In this document: positions 13,899 through 26,211 of the stretch, one piece after another
How positions within the stretch are numbered: the stretch's first letter is position 1
How the letters are laid out: each line of letters opens with the position of its first letter
Assembly (NCBI RefSeq): GCF_900107155.1
Contig: NZ_FNOX01000006.1
Span: forward strand, 248,001 to 312,000
Direction: 5' to 3'
Source: Pseudomonas salomonii
GTDB lineage: Bacteria; Pseudomonadota; Gammaproteobacteria; Pseudomonadales; Pseudomonadaceae
Length of the DNA: 64,000 nucleotides
Notes under the pieces: model-generated
Told to the model about the DNA's origin: nothing
What the model saw: only the letters and a program-made list of their open reading frames with translations
Database searches by the model: none
Translations under genes and position numbers: made by a program

Positions 13899-14579
13899 CT
13901 AGGAAACCCACGGGCCAGAGCTGGGTTGGTCCAAATGGTTACGCAGGAAATCGGCAAATTCACTGCGTGGTATGGCGCGGGCGCCGAGGCTGTGCAGGTG
14001 GTCATTGGGCATCTGGCAGTCGATCAGTACAAAACCCCAGGCCTGCAACTGGCGGGTCAGTGTGGCAAAGCCGAACTTGGAGGCATTGTCGGCGCGGCTG
14101 AACATCGATTCGCCAAAAAACAATTGGCCCATGGCCAGGCCATACAGGCCGCCGACCAGCTTGCCGTCATCCCACACTTCAACGGAGTGCGCGTAGCCGC
14201 GCCGGTGCAGCTCCAGGTAGGCGCTTTGGATGCCTTCGGTGATCCAGGTGCCGTCCGCATAAGCGCGGGGCGCGGCGCAGGCCTGGATGACGGCGGCGAA
14301 GTCCTGGTCGAAGGTCACGCTGTAGCGCTGCTGGCGCAACAGTTTGCCCAGGCTGCGTGATACGTGCAGTTCGTCGGGGAATATTACCGTGCGTGGGTCT
14401 GGAGACCACCAGAGGATCGGCTGGCCGTCGGAGAACCACGGAAAGCAGCCATGGCGATAGGCCTGGATCAGTCGCTCGGCCGACAGGTCGCCGCCGGCAG
14501 CCAGCAAGCCATTGGGTTCGCGCATGGCCTTGGCCAGCGGCGGAAAAGTCAGGGAATCGCGTTGCAACCAGGTCAGCAT
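13899..14579 (-). CDS. aat: Leucyl/phenylalanyl-tRNA--protein transferase
   Basis: 226-residue enzyme that transfers Leu or Phe from tRNA to N-terminal Arg or Lys. The N-terminus [15 protein letters not shown], then [25 protein letters not shown], then [15 protein letters not shown] are the diagnostic Aat motifs. An in-frame ATG 18 codons upstream exists, but the chosen start matches the family. It is first in an aat-bpt pair feeding ClpS-ClpA. Confidence 0.96.
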   Translation of the reverse strand: MLTWLQRDSLTFPPLAKAMREPNGLLAAGGDLSAERLIQAYRHGCFPWFSDGQPILWWSPDPRTVIFPDELHVSRSLGKLLRQQRYSVTFDQDFAAVIQACAAPRAYADGTWITEGIQSAYLELHRRGYAHSVEVWDDGKLVGGLYGLAMGQLFFGESMFSRADNASKFGFATLTRQLQAWGFVLIDCQMPNDHLHSLGARAIPRSEFADFLRNHLDQPSSGPWVS

Positions 14580-15073
14580 GGCATCCAGGCTTACGGTGGG
14601 GGAGGGGAGTGGCAGGTATGACGCCTGCCGCATGTGGGGTGATTATTGTCGACAAGGCGCTGTGGGGCCAGCCCGAATCGGGCATCGGCGCGCAATAGCG
14701 TTAACGGGTGTTTCTGCAACTCTGCCCTACAGGCGCGGTCGTAATCGGGTCTGGGCCATGCAGGCCAATTGCCAAGCTTGCCTGCTTTGATAAAAACAGC
14801 GCATAAGCCTTTGTCAGCAAAGGCAATGCATGCTCAAATTGAACAGGCTGTGACACATCATTTGTGCAGGCCGTCGGGTGAGGGCAAGTACGTGGCATCG
14901 CCGACGCAAACCCGTACAATGCGGGCATCGTGGCGTTATCGCCCTTTCACCTGTTCATCACCCAATGTTAAAAGTAGTTTCAGCGACATTCGTTCATTTT
15001 TCAGCTGCTCGGATTGAGCAGTGTGCAGTCATTCAACAGATGGACGCGCTAAAGGCGCAGGAATAGACCCGTT
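14580..15073. other. Divergent aat/ftsK intergenic region
   Basis: About 490 bases with no supportable gene. Several short open frames in all directions lack ribosome-binding sites and family features. It must contain the aat and ftsK promoters. No repeat, tRNA or obvious operator was recognised. Confidence 0.5.
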
Positions 15074-17479
15074 TTGAAGAAATCCGCCGCAACACCTAAA
15101 GCAGCAGTCGTGCCGGCCTGGCGTCAGCACCTGCATTATCGACTCAAGGAAGGCGCGCTGATCGCTATTGGCGCCCTGTGCCTGTTCCTGATGATGGCCT
15201 TGCTCACCTATGGCAAGGACGACCCGGGCTGGAGCCACAACAGCAAGATCGAAGACGTGCAGAACTTCGGCGGCCCCGCCGGTTCCTACAGCGCCGATAT
15301 CCTGTTTATGGTGCTGGGTTACTTTGCGTATATCTTCCCGCTGCTGCTGGCGATCAAGACCTGGCAGATCTTCCGCCAGCGTCACGAGCCGTGGCAGTGG
15401 AGCGGCTGGCTGTTCTCCTGGCGCCTGATCGGCCTGGTGTTCCTGGTGTTGTCCGGCGCGGCGCTGGCGCACATCCATTTTCATGCACCTACCGGCCTGC
15501 CGGCGGGCGCGGGCGGGGCGTTGGGCGAAAGCCTCGGCGACCTGGCGCGCAAGACCCTGAACATCCAGGGCAGCACCTTGATGTTTATCGCGCTGTTCCT
15601 GTTTGGCCTCACCGTGTTCACCGACCTGTCGTGGTTCAAGGTGATGGACGTGACCGGCAAGATCACCCTGGACCTGCTCGAGTTGTTCCAGGGCGCGGCC
15701 AACCGTTGGTGGTCGGCCCGAGTTGATCGCAAGCGCATGGTCGCGCAACTGCGCGAGGTGGACACCCGCGTTAACGAAGTGGTGGCCCCGAGCACGCCGG
15801 ACCGCCGCGAGCAGGCCAAGGTCAAGGAGCGCTTGATCGAGCGCGAGCAGGCCCTGAGCAAGCACATGTCGGACCGCGAGAAGCAGGTGCCGCCGGTGAT
15901 TGCCCCGGCACCGCCCAAAGCGCCCGAGCCGAGCCATCGTGTGCAGAAAGAGAAGCAGGCGCCGTTGTTTGTCGACAGCGCCGTCGAAGGCACTTTGCCG
16001 CCGATCTCGATTCTCGACCCGGCCGAAAAGAAACAACTCAATTATTCCCCGGAATCCCTGGCGGCGGTTGGCCATCTGCTGGAAATCAAACTCAAGGAAT
16101 TCGGCGTCGAAGTCTCGGTGGATTCGATTCACCCAGGCCCGGTGATTACCCGTTACGAGATCCAGCCGGCCGCCGGCGTCAAGGTCAGCCGTATCTCCAA
16201 CCTGGCCAAAGATCTGGCCCGCTCCCTGGCCGTGACCAGTGTGCGTGTGGTGGAAGTGATCCCCGGCAAGACCACCGTCGGCATCGAGATTCCCAACGAA
16301 GACCGCCAGATCGTGCGGTTCTCCGAGGTGCTGTCGACCCCGGAATACGACAACTTCAAATCGCCGGTCACCCTGGCCCTCGGCCACGACATCGGCGGCA
16401 AGCCGGTGATCACCGACTTGGCGAAAATGCCGCACCTGCTGGTGGCCGGTACCACCGGTTCCGGTAAGTCGGTGGGCGTGAACGCGATGATCCTGTCGAT
16501 CCTGTTCAAGTCCGGCCCGGATGACGCCAAGCTGATCATGATCGACCCGAAGATGCTCGAATTGTCGATCTACGAAGGCATCCCGCACCTGCTGTGCCCG
16601 GTGGTGACCGATATGAAGGACGCCGCCAACGCCCTGCGCTGGAGCGTCGCCGAGATGGAGCGCCGCTACAAGCTGATGGCGAAGATGGGCGTGCGTAACC
16701 TGTCGGGCTTCAATGCCAAGGTGAAGGAAGCCCAGGACGCCGGCACACCGCTGACCGACCCGCTGTACAAGCGTGAAAGCATCCACGACGAAGCGCCGCT
16801 GCTGACCAAGCTGCCGACCATCGTGGTGGTGGTCGACGAGTTTGCCGACATGATGATGATCGTCGGCAAGAAGGTTGAAGAACTGATCGCGCGTATCGCC
16901 CAAAAGGCGCGTGCGGCCGGTATTCACTTGATCCTCGCGACCCAGCGGCCGTCGGTGGATGTGATCACCGGCTTGATCAAGGCCAACATTCCGACGCGGA
17001 TGGCGTTCCAGGTCTCCAGCAAGATCGACTCGCGCACCATCATCGACCAGGGTGGCGCCGAGCAACTGCTCGGCCACGGTGACATGCTCTACATGCCGCC
17101 GGGCACCAGCCTGCCGATTCGCGTGCACGGTGCGTTCGTCTCCGATGACGAAGTGCATCGCGTGGTCGAAGCCTGGAAACTGCGTGGCGCGCCGGAATAC
17201 AACGACGACATCCTCGCGGGCGTGGAAGAGGCCGGCAGCGGCTTCGACGGCGGCAGCAGCGGTGATGACGATGCCGAAACCGACGCGCTTTACGACGAAG
17301 CCGTGGCATTCGTACTCGAAAGCCGTCGCGCCTCGATCTCTGCGGTGCAGCGTAAGCTCAAAATCGGCTACAACCGCGCCGCCCGCATGATCGAATCCAT
17401 GGAAAATGCCGGCGTCGTGACCGCCATGAACACCAACGGTTCGCGTGAAGTCATCGCCCCCGGGCAGATGCGCGACTGA
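15074..17479 (+). CDS. ftsK: DNA translocase FtsK
   Basis: 801-residue septal DNA pump that links chromosome segregation, dif recombination and division. About four N-terminal membrane segments (residues ~25-190) are followed by a short charged linker. The RecA-like motor has Walker [15 protein letters not shown] at about residue 460 and [13 protein letters not shown] as Walker B. A C-terminal winged-helix gamma domain ([20 protein letters not shown]) recognises KOPS. The start is a TTG giving [10 protein letters not shown]; no ATG upstream fits. The linker is short compared with E. coli FtsK (1329 residues), as usual in Pseudomonas. Confidence 0.96.
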   Translation: MKKSAATPKAAVVPAWRQHLHYRLKEGALIAIGALCLFLMMALLTYGKDDPGWSHNSKIEDVQNFGGPAGSYSADILFMVLGYFAYIFPLLLAIKTWQIFRQRHEPWQWSGWLFSWRLIGLVFLVLSGAALAHIHFHAPTGLPAGAGGALGESLGDLARKTLNIQGSTLMFIALFLFGLTVFTDLSWFKVMDVTGKITLDLLELFQGAANRWWSARVDRKRMVAQLREVDTRVNEVVAPSTPDRREQAKVKERLIEREQALSKHMSDREKQVPPVIAPAPPKAPEPSHRVQKEKQAPLFVDSAVEGTLPPISILDPAEKKQLNYSPESLAAVGHLLEIKLKEFGVEVSVDSIHPGPVITRYEIQPAAGVKVSRISNLAKDLARSLAVTSVRVVEVIPGKTTVGIEIPNEDRQIVRFSEVLSTPEYDNFKSPVTLALGHDIGGKPVITDLAKMPHLLVAGTTGSGKSVGVNAMILSILFKSGPDDAKLIMIDPKMLELSIYEGIPHLLCPVVTDMKDAANALRWSVAEMERRYKLMAKMGVRNLSGFNAKVKEAQDAGTPLTDPLYKRESIHDEAPLLTKLPTIVVVVDEFADMMMIVGKKVEELIARIAQKARAAGIHLILATQRPSVDVITGLIKANIPTRMAFQVSSKIDSRTIIDQGGAEQLLGHGDMLYMPPGTSLPIRVHGAFVSDDEVHRVVEAWKLRGAPEYNDDILAGVEEAGSGFDGGSSGDDDAETDALYDEAVAFVLESRRASISAVQRKLKIGYNRAARMIESMENAGVVTAMNTNGSREVIAPGQMRD

Positions 17480-17533
17480 CCCCGTGCTGCGTGGCAACAC
17501 GCAGCGCGTCCTGACGACTCAATGAGGATTCCC

Positions 17534-18157
17534 ATGCGCTTTATCCGCATGCTGTTGTTGCCTGCACTGGCCCTGACTGCTGTTTCGGCCCACGCTGATC
17601 CCGCCTCGGTGGCCAGCCTGAAGAACCTGTTGGACAAATCCCAGACCCTGACCGCGCGCTTCTCCCAGTTGACCCTGGATGCCGGTGGTACCCAGTTGCA
17701 GCAAACCGAAGGCGAAATGGCCGTGCAGCGCCCTGGGCTGTTCTACTGGCACACCGAAGGCAAGGCCGAGCAGACCATCGTTTCCGATGGCCAGAAGGTC
17801 ACCCTGTGGGACCCGGACCTGGAACAGGCGACCATCAAGAAGCTCGACCCGCGCTTGAACCAGACGCCGGCGCTGCTGCTGTCGGGTGATGTGTCGAAGA
17901 TCAACGACAGCTTCGACATCACCTCCAAGCAAACCAGCAACGTGATCGAGTTCACCCTCAAGCCCAAATCCAAGGACACGCTGTTCGACAGCCTGAACCT
18001 GTCGTTCGGCAACGGCGTGATCAACAACATGCGCCTGATCGACAGTGTTGGCCAACGCACCGATATCCTGTTCTCCGGCGTCAAGGCTAACCAGCCGGTG
18101 GATGCATCCAAGTTCAAGTTTGTCATCCCCAAGGGTGCCGACGTGATCCAGGAATAA
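17534..18157 (+). CDS. lolA: Outer-membrane lipoprotein carrier protein LolA
   Basis: 207-residue periplasmic chaperone that ferries lipoproteins from LolCDE to LolB. A signal peptide [21 protein letters not shown] is cleaved before [12 protein letters not shown]. Family motifs are [14 protein letters not shown] and [20 protein letters not shown] start at 17534 because GAGGAT lies just upstream; the ATG at 17522 overlaps that site. It is in the ftsK-lolA-rarA order common to gammaproteobacteria, with 54 bases after ftsK. Confidence 0.95.
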   Translation: MRFIRMLLLPALALTAVSAHADPASVASLKNLLDKSQTLTARFSQLTLDAGGTQLQQTEGEMAVQRPGLFYWHTEGKAEQTIVSDGQKVTLWDPDLEQATIKKLDPRLNQTPALLLSGDVSKINDSFDITSKQTSNVIEFTLKPKSKDTLFDSLNLSFGNGVINNMRLIDSVGQRTDILFSGVKANQPVDASKFKFVIPKGADVIQE

Positions 18158-18180
18158 ACTAGAGGTTTCAAACGCTGCCC

Positions 18181-19502
18181 ATGGATTTGTTTCGAAGTGA
18201 CCCGATTGCTCAGCCCCTGGCGGCGCGCTTGCGTTCCACCAATCTGGATGAGTACGTCGGGCAAGAACACCTGCTCGCTCGCGGCAAACCTCTGCGCGAA
18301 GCCCTGGAGCAGGGGGCGCTGCACTCGATGATTTTCTGGGGGCCGCCTGGCGTGGGTAAAACCACCCTGGCGCGGCTGCTGGCGAAAGTCTCGGATGCAC
18401 ACTTCGAAACGGTTTCGGCGGTGCTGGCCGGGGTCAAAGAGATTCGCCAGGCGGTAGAAGTCGCCAAGCAGCAAGCCGGGCAATACGGCAAGCGCACCAT
18501 CCTGTTTGTCGACGAAGTGCATCGCTTCAACAAGTCGCAGCAGGATGCGTTCTTGCCGTATGTCGAAGACGGCACGTTGATATTCATTGGTGCGACCACC
18601 GAAAACCCTTCGTTCGAACTCAACAATGCCTTGCTCTCGCGCGCGCGGGTCTATGTGCTCAAGAGCCTGGACGAAGCGGCGATGCAAAAGCTGCTGCACC
18701 GGGCCCTGAGCGAAGACAAGGGCTTGGGCAAGCGCCAGCTGAGTGTCAGCGAAGAAGGCTTCAAGATGCTGCTGGCCGCCGCCGATGGCGATGGCCGGCG
18801 CTTTCTGAACCTGCTGGAGAACGCCTCGGACCTGGCCGAAGACGGCAACGAGATTGGCGTCGACCTGTTGCAAAGCCTGCTTGGCGACACGCGCCGCCGT
18901 TTCGACAAGGGCGGCGAAGCCTTCTACGACCAGATATCGGCGCTGCACAAATCGGTGCGCGGCTCCAACCCTGACGGCGCTTTGTACTGGTTTGCACGCA
19001 TGATCGACGGCGGCTGCGACCCGCTGTACCTGGCGCGCCGCGTGGTGCGCATGGCCAGCGAAGACATCGGCAACGCCGACCCGCGTGCCCTGAGCCTGTG
19101 CCTGGCGGCCTGGGATGTGCAGGAGCGCCTCGGCAGCCCGGAAGGCGAGCTGGCCGTGGCCCAGGCCATCACTTACCTGGCCTGCGCGCCAAAAAGCAAC
19201 GCGGTGTACATGGGCTTCAAATCCGCCCTGCGCGCCGCTGCCGAATACGGCTCTCTCGAAGTGCCGATGCACCTGCGCAATGCGCCGACCAAGCTGATGA
19301 AACAACTGGGTTATGGCGACGAATACCGCTATGCCCACGATGAGCCGGACGCCTACGCGGCCGGCGAAGACTACTTCCCCGATGAGCTTGAGCCCTTGCC
19401 GCTTTATCAGCCGGTGCCCCGTGGCCTGGAGCTGAAAATCGGTGAAAAGCTCAATCACCTGGCCCAACTCGACCGTCTCAGCCCAAAACAACGGAGAAAG
19501 TA

Positions 19503-19503
<1 letters not shown>
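18181..19503 (+). CDS. rarA: Replication-associated recombination protein A (MgsA)
   Basis: 440-residue AAA+ ATPase related to clamp-loader subunits, acting at stalled replication forks. Walker A is [13 protein letters not shown] at about residue 55 and Walker B is [13 protein letters not shown]. The sensor-1 region is [12 protein letters not shown], and the tetramerisation region follows near the C-terminus. It lies 23 bases after lolA, and its stop overlaps the crcB start by one base, so lolA-rarA-crcB probably form one transcript. Confidence 0.95.
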
Positions 19504-21174
<1,671 letters not shown>

Positions 21175-22569
21175 ATGGAATTTCTGCCGCTGTTTCATAA
21201 CCTGCGCGGCAGTCGTGTGTTGGTCGTCGGTGGCGGGGAGATTGCCTTGCGCAAATCCCGGCTGCTGGCCGACGCCGGTGCGTTGCTGCGGGTGGTTGCT
21301 CCCCAGATCGAAGACCAGTTGCGAGAACTGGTGCTGGGCAGTGGCGGGGACCTGATTTTGCGCGGTTATCAGGAGGCAGACCTTGACGGCTGTGTGCTGA
21401 TTATCGCGGCCACGGACGACGAGCCGCTGAATGCGCAAGTGTCCAGCGATGCCAAGCGCCGCTGTGTGCCGGTCAATGTGGTGGACGCGCCGGCCTTGTG
21501 CAGCGTGATCTTCCCGGCGATTGTCGACCGTTCACCCTTGGTGATTGCGGTGTCCAGCGGCGGCGATGCGCCGGTGCTGGCGCGCTTGATCCGCGCCAAG
21601 CTGGAAACCTGGATTCCGTCGACCTATGGCCAACTGGCCGGTTTGGCGGCGCGTTTTCGCGCCCAGGTCAAAGGTTTGTACCCGGATGTGCAGCAGCGTC
21701 GGGCCTTTTGGGAAGAGGTTTTCCAGGGCCCGATCGCCGACCGTCAACTGGCCGGGCAGGGTGGTGAAGCCGAGCGCCTGTTGATCGAAAAGGTCAATGG
21801 CGCGCCGCCGTATGCGCCGGGCGAAGTCTATTTGGTCGGTGCGGGCCCGGGTGATCCGGACTTGCTGACCTTCCGTGCCTTGCGCCTGATGCAGCAGGCC
21901 GATGTGGTACTGTATGACCGCCTGGTGGCCCCGGCGATCCTTGAGCTGTGCCGCCGTGACGCCGAGCGTATCTACGTCGGCAAACGTCGCGCCGACCATG
22001 CCGTGCCGCAGGACCAGATCAACCAGCAACTGGTGGACCTGGCCAAGCAGGGCAAGCGTGTGCTGCGACTCAAAGGTGGCGATCCGTTCATCTTCGGCCG
22101 TGGCGGCGAAGAGATCGAGGAACTGGCGGCCCATGGCATCCCGTTCCAGGTGGTGCCGGGGATTACGGCGGCCAGCGGTTGCGCGGCGTATGCCGGGATT
22201 CCGCTGACGCACCGTGACTATGCGCAGTCGGTGCGCTTTATCACCGGGCATTTGAAGAACGGAACGTCGGACCTGCCTTGGCATGACCTCGTGGGGCCGT
22301 CGCAAACGTTGGTGTTCTACATGGGCCTGATCGGCTTGCCGATCATCTGTGAGCAACTGATCAAGCACGGGCGCGCGGCAGATACACCGGCGGCGTTGAT
22401 CCAGCAGGGCACCACGTCCAACCAGCGCGTGTTTACCGGCACACTGGCGGATTTGCCGCGCATGGTGGCGGAGCATGAAGTGCATGCGCCGACACTGGTG
22501 ATCGTCGGTGAGGTGGTGGTGTTGCGCGAGAAGCTCAAGTGGTTTGAAGGCGCGCAATCCCAGGTTTAA
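21175..22569 (+). CDS. cysG: Siroheme synthase (trifunctional CysG)
   Basis: 464-residue fusion. The N-terminal CysG-B part (residues 1-~205) has the NAD fold [17 protein letters not shown] and does precorrin-2 dehydrogenation and ferrochelation. The C-terminal CysG-A uroporphyrinogen-III methyltransferase has [19 protein letters not shown] and [13 protein letters not shown]. Siroheme serves nitrite and sulfite reductases. The ATG begins immediately after the serS stop. Confidence 0.97.
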   Translation: MEFLPLFHNLRGSRVLVVGGGEIALRKSRLLADAGALLRVVAPQIEDQLRELVLGSGGDLILRGYQEADLDGCVLIIAATDDEPLNAQVSSDAKRRCVPVNVVDAPALCSVIFPAIVDRSPLVIAVSSGGDAPVLARLIRAKLETWIPSTYGQLAGLAARFRAQVKGLYPDVQQRRAFWEEVFQGPIADRQLAGQGGEAERLLIEKVNGAPPYAPGEVYLVGAGPGDPDLLTFRALRLMQQADVVLYDRLVAPAILELCRRDAERIYVGKRRADHAVPQDQINQQLVDLAKQGKRVLRLKGGDPFIFGRGGEEIEELAAHGIPFQVVPGITAASGCAAYAGIPLTHRDYAQSVRFITGHLKNGTSDLPWHDLVGPSQTLVFYMGLIGLPIICEQLIKHGRAADTPAALIQQGTTSNQRVFTGTLADLPRMVAEHEVHAPTLVIVGEVVVLREKLKWFEGAQSQV

Positions 22570-22576
22570 CACTGAT

Positions 22577-22610
22577 CTTGTGGCGAGGGAGCTTGCCCCC
22601 TCTCCACAAG
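22577..22610. repeat. REP-like palindrome variant
   Basis: CTTGTGG at 22577 pairs with CCACAAG ending at 22610, around GCGAGGGAGCTTGCCCCCTCT. It resembles a second REP subtype (GTGGCGAGGGAGCTTGC arms) common in Pseudomonas. It may also serve as the transcription stop for the convergent cysG and GST genes. Confidence 0.55.
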
Positions 22611-22616
22611 ATGTTC

Positions 22617-23612
22617 TCAGTTCCAGACACCTTTGCCGCTCAACCGCGCCCGATCATGCTCGGCATCAAAGCGCTGCAACGGCCCTTTCGGCACAATTCC
22701 GGTCGGGTTGATCGTCCGATGGCTCGCATAGTAATGCCCCTTGATATGCGCAAAATCCACCGTCTCGGCCACGCCCGGCCACTGATACAACTCCCTTAGC
22801 CAGTTCGACAAATTCGGATAGTCGGCAATCCGCCGCAGGTTGCATTTGAAGTGGCTGTAATACACCGCATCAAAGCGAATCAGCGTGGTGAACAGCCGCA
22901 CATCGGCTTCGGTCAGGTATTCACCGGCCAGGTAGCGCTGCTCAGCCAAGTGCTGTTCCAGGCGATCCAGCTCGGCAAACACATCATCAAATGCACTCTC
23001 ATACGCCTGCTGCGAGGTGGCAAACCCTGCGCGGTACACGCCATTGTTCACCGCGGGGTAGATGCGCTCGTTCAGCGTATCGATCGTCGAGCGCAGGGCT
23101 TCGGGGTAGAAATCCAGCGTATTGCCGGTCAGCCCGTTAAACGCACTGTTGAACATGCGGATGATCTCCGCCGATTCATTGCTGACGATGCGCTTGAGCT
23201 TCTTGTCCCACAGCACTGGCACGGTGACACGTCCGGTGTAATCGGCGGTGTCTGCGGTGTAACGCTGGTGAATGAAGTCGAAACCGTCGAGCTTGTCGCC
23301 GGTCGAGCCGTGAGCCTTGTCGAAGGTCCAACCGTTTTCGAGCATCAGCCAACTGACCACGGACACGTCGATCAAGCTTTCCAAACCCTTGAGTTTGCGC
23401 AGGATCAGCGTGCGATGGGCCCACGGGCAAGCCAGGGACACGTACAGGTGGTAACGACCGGCTTCGGCCTTGAAACCGCCGTCGCCGCTGGGGCCAGGCT
23501 CGCCATCGGCGGTCACCCAGTTGCGGCGTTGCGCCTGCTCGCGCTGGAACGCGCCGTCTGCGCTACTTTCGTACCACTGGTCTTTCCAGCGTCCTTCGAT
23601 CAGCAAACCCAT
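22617..23612 (-). CDS. Glutathionyl-hydroquinone reductase (xi-class GST, YqjG-like)
   Basis: 331-residue omega/xi-class glutathione transferase. The catalytic cysteine motif SLACPWAHRTLI lies near residue 62, and the C-terminal helical domain includes AGEYLTEADVRLFTTLIRFD. Relatives (YqjG, PcpF) reduce glutathionyl-hydroquinones back to hydroquinones with a second glutathione. Length and start (MGLLIEGRWKDQWYES) match the family. It stands alone, convergent with cysG. Confidence 0.93.
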   Translation of the reverse strand: MGLLIEGRWKDQWYESSADGAFQREQAQRRNWVTADGEPGPSGDGGFKAEAGRYHLYVSLACPWAHRTLILRKLKGLESLIDVSVVSWLMLENGWTFDKAHGSTGDKLDGFDFIHQRYTADTADYTGRVTVPVLWDKKLKRIVSNESAEIIRMFNSAFNGLTGNTLDFYPEALRSTIDTLNERIYPAVNNGVYRAGFATSQQAYESAFDDVFAELDRLEQHLAEQRYLAGEYLTEADVRLFTTLIRFDAVYYSHFKCNLRRIADYPNLSNWLRELYQWPGVAETVDFAHIKGHYYASHRTINPTGIVPKGPLQRFDAEHDRARLSGKGVWN

Positions 23613-23701
23613 GACTTGGCTCCTTGGCTAATAAGCGTTGGAGCCCAGTCTAAAGGGCTGAGTTCGAACTAAAAGCGCAAAGACCGGGCGGTAATCATCG
23701 A

Positions 23702-24703
23702 TTAAATCGATTTATCCCGTGCATCCCAGAATTGCCGGGCCAATTCGAACGCCTGCTCCCGTGAGTGGCCGAGGCCGCGCAGGGCCAGGGCCATGGTCGC
23801 GATCAGCGCCAGTTGCGGGTAACTGTCTTCGACATCGCCGCGCCACAAGGCTTTTAAATGCTCGGGTTCCAGGCTGGCCGGTTTGACGTGGCGCTGGGCG
23901 GAGAGGGCGGGCCATTCTTCGTCCCAACTCTGGCCGCCGGTGGTGCCATACAAGTGGCTGATCGTGTCGGGGTTGATCTCGACTTCGCCGCCATCGCCTT
24001 TCACCACAATCACGTTATCGCCCAGCAGGCCGCTGGCATCGCGGTGCACGCCCTGGTAACCGGGGTGGAAAATGCTTTGCAAGCCGCAACGCGCATTCAG
24101 CGGGTTGAGCAGGCGCGCCAGGGAATGAATGGGTGAGCGCAGGCCCAGGGTGTTGCGCAAGTCGATCATGCGTTGCAGTTGCGGCGCCCAGTCACCCAGC
24201 GGGATAAACGCCAGGTTGCCTTGCTCGAACGCCGTCTGGACCTGTTGCCAATTGCGACACAGCGGGATTTGCAGGCCTTGCAGCAATTGCTCGGTGTACA
24301 AGCGGCCCGCCGTATGGGCGCCGCCGCCGTGCATCAGGATGCGCACGCCGTTTTGCGCCAGGCACTTGGCCGCCAACAGATACCACGGCAGGTGACGCTT
24401 TTTACCGGCGTAGGTCGGCCAATCGATGTCCACATTCAGCGCCGGCGCCTTCAGGCGTTCGCGTACGGCTTCGGTGAAACCGGCGAGTTCTTCCGGGCTC
24501 TCTTCCTTGTGACGCAGCAGAATCAGGAAGGCGCCGAGCTGGGTGTCTTCGACTTTTTCGTCGAGCAGCATGCCCATGGCTTCGCGGGCTTCCTCACGGG
24601 TGAGGTTACGCGCGCCGCGCTTGCCTTTGCCCAGGATGCGCACGAATTGCGCAAACGGGTGCTCGGCGGGGGTTTCAAGGGTCAGCGGGGCAAAGTCGGT
24701 CAT
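23702..24703 (-). CDS. ybiB: Anthranilate-phosphoribosyltransferase-like protein YbiB
   Basis: 333-residue protein with the glycosyltransferase family 3 fold. It has the N-terminal helical domain (GARNLTREEAREAMGMLLDE) and a phosphorylase-like core (RILMHGGGAHTAGR, VVKGDGGEVEINPD). YbiB is related to TrpD but in E. coli binds nucleic acids and lacks proven transferase activity. I chose MTDFAPLTLETP, whose ATG overlaps the tusE stop by four bases (24700-24703). The overlap makes it part of the tusDCBE operon. Confidence 0.9.
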   Translation of the reverse strand: MTDFAPLTLETPAEHPFAQFVRILGKGKRGARNLTREEAREAMGMLLDEKVEDTQLGAFLILLRHKEESPEELAGFTEAVRERLKAPALNVDIDWPTYAGKKRHLPWYLLAAKCLAQNGVRILMHGGGAHTAGRLYTEQLLQGLQIPLCRNWQQVQTAFEQGNLAFIPLGDWAPQLQRMIDLRNTLGLRSPIHSLARLLNPLNARCGLQSIFHPGYQGVHRDASGLLGDNVIVVKGDGGEVEINPDTISHLYGTTGGQSWDEEWPALSAQRHVKPASLEPEHLKALWRGDVEDSYPQLALIATMALALRGLGHSREQAFELARQFWDARDKSI

Positions 24704-25035
24704 AAGCAATTCGTCGGCCTGGGCAGGCCCGCCAGCTTGGCGGCAAGTTTGGCGGGGGTGCCATTGAAGAGTTTGTTGAGGTGCAGGCTGTTGCCCTTGT
24801 CCGGGCCGAGCTTTAAAGCGGTGTACTTGATCAGCGGGCGCGTGGCCGGGGACAGCTGAAATTCTGCGTAAAACCCGCGCAGCAGTTCGAGGATTTCCCA
24901 ATGCTCGGCGGTCAATGCCAAGGGTTCGGCGGCGGCCAGGGCATTGGCCACGTCGGTGGACCAGTCATTCAGGTCGACGAGATAGCCGTCCTTGTCCAGC
25001 TCAAGCGTGCGTTCGCCTACGGTCAGGGTGTTCAT
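24700..25035 (-). CDS. tusE: Sulfur-relay protein TusE (DsrC family)
   Basis: 111-residue DsrC-fold protein, the last sulfur carrier before MnmA in 2-thiouridine synthesis. The penultimate cysteine (LPRPTNCL, C110) is present. The second DsrC cysteine about 11 residues earlier is absent, which marks it as TusE rather than dissimilatory DsrC. The ATG at 25035 overlaps the tusB stop by four bases. The longer upstream frame is the tusB sequence in another frame. Confidence 0.94.
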   Translation of the reverse strand: MNTLTVGERTLELDKDGYLVDLNDWSTDVANALAAAEPLALTAEHWEILELLRGFYAEFQLSPATRPLIKYTALKLGPDKGNSLHLNKLFNGTPAKLAAKLAGLPRPTNCL

Positions 25036-25310
25036 AGCCAGGTGTTGACCTTGTCGTAGTCGATCGACAGCTGCACGAAACCTGGATAGTCGACGCTGTC
25101 GGCCCAGTCCGGCAGGGGCAGGTTGCGTGCCTGCATGTCTTCGGCCAGGACAAAGACCTTCACGCCACGGGTTTGCAGGGCTGCGTTGTGCAGGCCGTAG
25201 GCGCCGTCGCCACACAGCAGGATGGCGTCCTCGGCACCGCACACGCGCAGGCAACTGGCCAGGCGGCTATCAGTGAACGGGGAGTGAGATACCACATGCA
25301 AAGTCGACAT
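25032..25310 (-). CDS. tusB: Sulfur-relay protein TusB (DsrH)
   Basis: 92-residue DsrH-family subunit of the TusBCD complex, which takes persulfide sulfur from TusA and passes it to TusE. It starts MSTLHVVSHSPFTDSRLASC and has DAILLCGDGAYGL and FVLAEDMQAR, typical of TusB. It overlaps tusC by one base and tusE by four, a tightly coupled operon. Confidence 0.92.
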   Translation of the reverse strand: MSTLHVVSHSPFTDSRLASCLRVCGAEDAILLCGDGAYGLHNAALQTRGVKVFVLAEDMQARNLPLPDWADSVDYPGFVQLSIDYDKVNTWL

Positions 25311-25660
25311 CAGAGGGTCATCACCTGGTCATAACGGTCAATCAATTGGGCGATCGCGGCGCTGTCCAGCGCCTGCGCGCCGGCAGGTGTCACGAGGCTG
25401 CGCTCGGCAAGGCTGTGGCTGCAGGCAAACACCTCATCAATGCCGAACAGGCCCAACGCCTGCAGGTTGGCGCTCAGGTCTTTTTGCTGCACGGCCTTGG
25501 CGTCCTGATGCGTTGCCAGCTGGAACACGCCATCGTCCATAAACAGCAGACCCATCGGCAGATCAAAGGCGCCACCGGCCAATACGATATCCAGCGCTTC
25601 CCGCGCACTCGGCCCGGACCACGGAGCCTGGCGGCTGATCACCAATAAAGACTTGGCCAT
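25310..25660 (-). CDS. tusC: Sulfur-relay protein TusC (DsrF)
   Basis: 116-residue DsrE/F-fold subunit of TusBCD. It has the motifs MAKSLLVISRQAPWSG, ALDIVLAGGAFDLPMGLLF and CSHSLAERSL. I start at MAKSLL, with the sequence ATGGAGGGCCGTGAG upstream supplying a GGAGG site. It lies one base after the tusD stop. Confidence 0.92.
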   Translation of the reverse strand: MAKSLLVISRQAPWSGPSAREALDIVLAGGAFDLPMGLLFMDDGVFQLATHQDAKAVQQKDLSANLQALGLFGIDEVFACSHSLAERSLVTPAGAQALDSAAIAQLIDRYDQVMTL

Positions 25661-25661
25661 C

Positions 25662-26054
25662 TCACGGCCCTCCAAAACAGATCAGGCGGTCGGCAGCCTG
25701 GATCGCGTCATGCAATTGCCCCAGGCCCGACAACGCCCACGGCGCGTCAAGGTTCACCGCGCTGCGTTGGTAACGCGTGGCTTCCTCAGTATTGAGTACG
25801 CCACGGCGCAAGGCGGCGGCGATGCACACCACGCCGTCGAGTTGATGCTGGCTGACAAACTCACGCCACTGGCGGGCAATGTCTTGCTCATCCTGGGGCG
25901 CAACGATGTTATTGGCAGCGCTGTACACGCCGTCCTGATAAAAAAACAGCCGCACAATCTCATGCCCACCGGCCAGCGCTGCCTGGGCGAACAGCAAGGC
26001 GCGGCGCGAGGAGGGCGCATGGGCGGCGGAAAATACTGCAATCGCAAACTTCAT
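25662..26054 (-). CDS. tusD: Sulfur-relay protein TusD (DsrE)
   Basis: 130-residue DsrE-fold subunit carrying the active cysteine of TusBCD. It has MKFAIAVFSAAHAPSSRRAL, RLFFYQDGVYSAAN and VVCIAAALRRGV; the cysteine in the VCIAA segment is the likely persulfide carrier. First gene of tusDCBE-ybiB, divergent from the racemase gene. Confidence 0.93.
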   Translation of the reverse strand: MKFAIAVFSAAHAPSSRRALLFAQAALAGGHEIVRLFFYQDGVYSAANNIVAPQDEQDIARQWREFVSQHQLDGVVCIAAALRRGVLNTEEATRYQRSAVNLDAPWALSGLGQLHDAIQAADRLICFGGP

Positions 26055-26211
26055 GGAACACTCTGCAAGCAAACCTGGGCCAATGATAAAGCCGCCGCCG
26101 CGAAAAAGCCCGCCGTGATCAAAACGGTCACTCTCGGTGATTGTTCTGACGATTGCCGCCAGGCGCAAGGCTGCCTAGGCTGTGGGCAGTCGCTACCCAA
26201 ATGGAGTCTTT

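Noticed and set aside
14580..15073. Missing trxB between aat and ftsK
   Set aside because: From memory, P. aeruginosa PAO1 has trxB here, but P. putida does not, so its absence is ordinary variation in the genus rather than a deletion of note.
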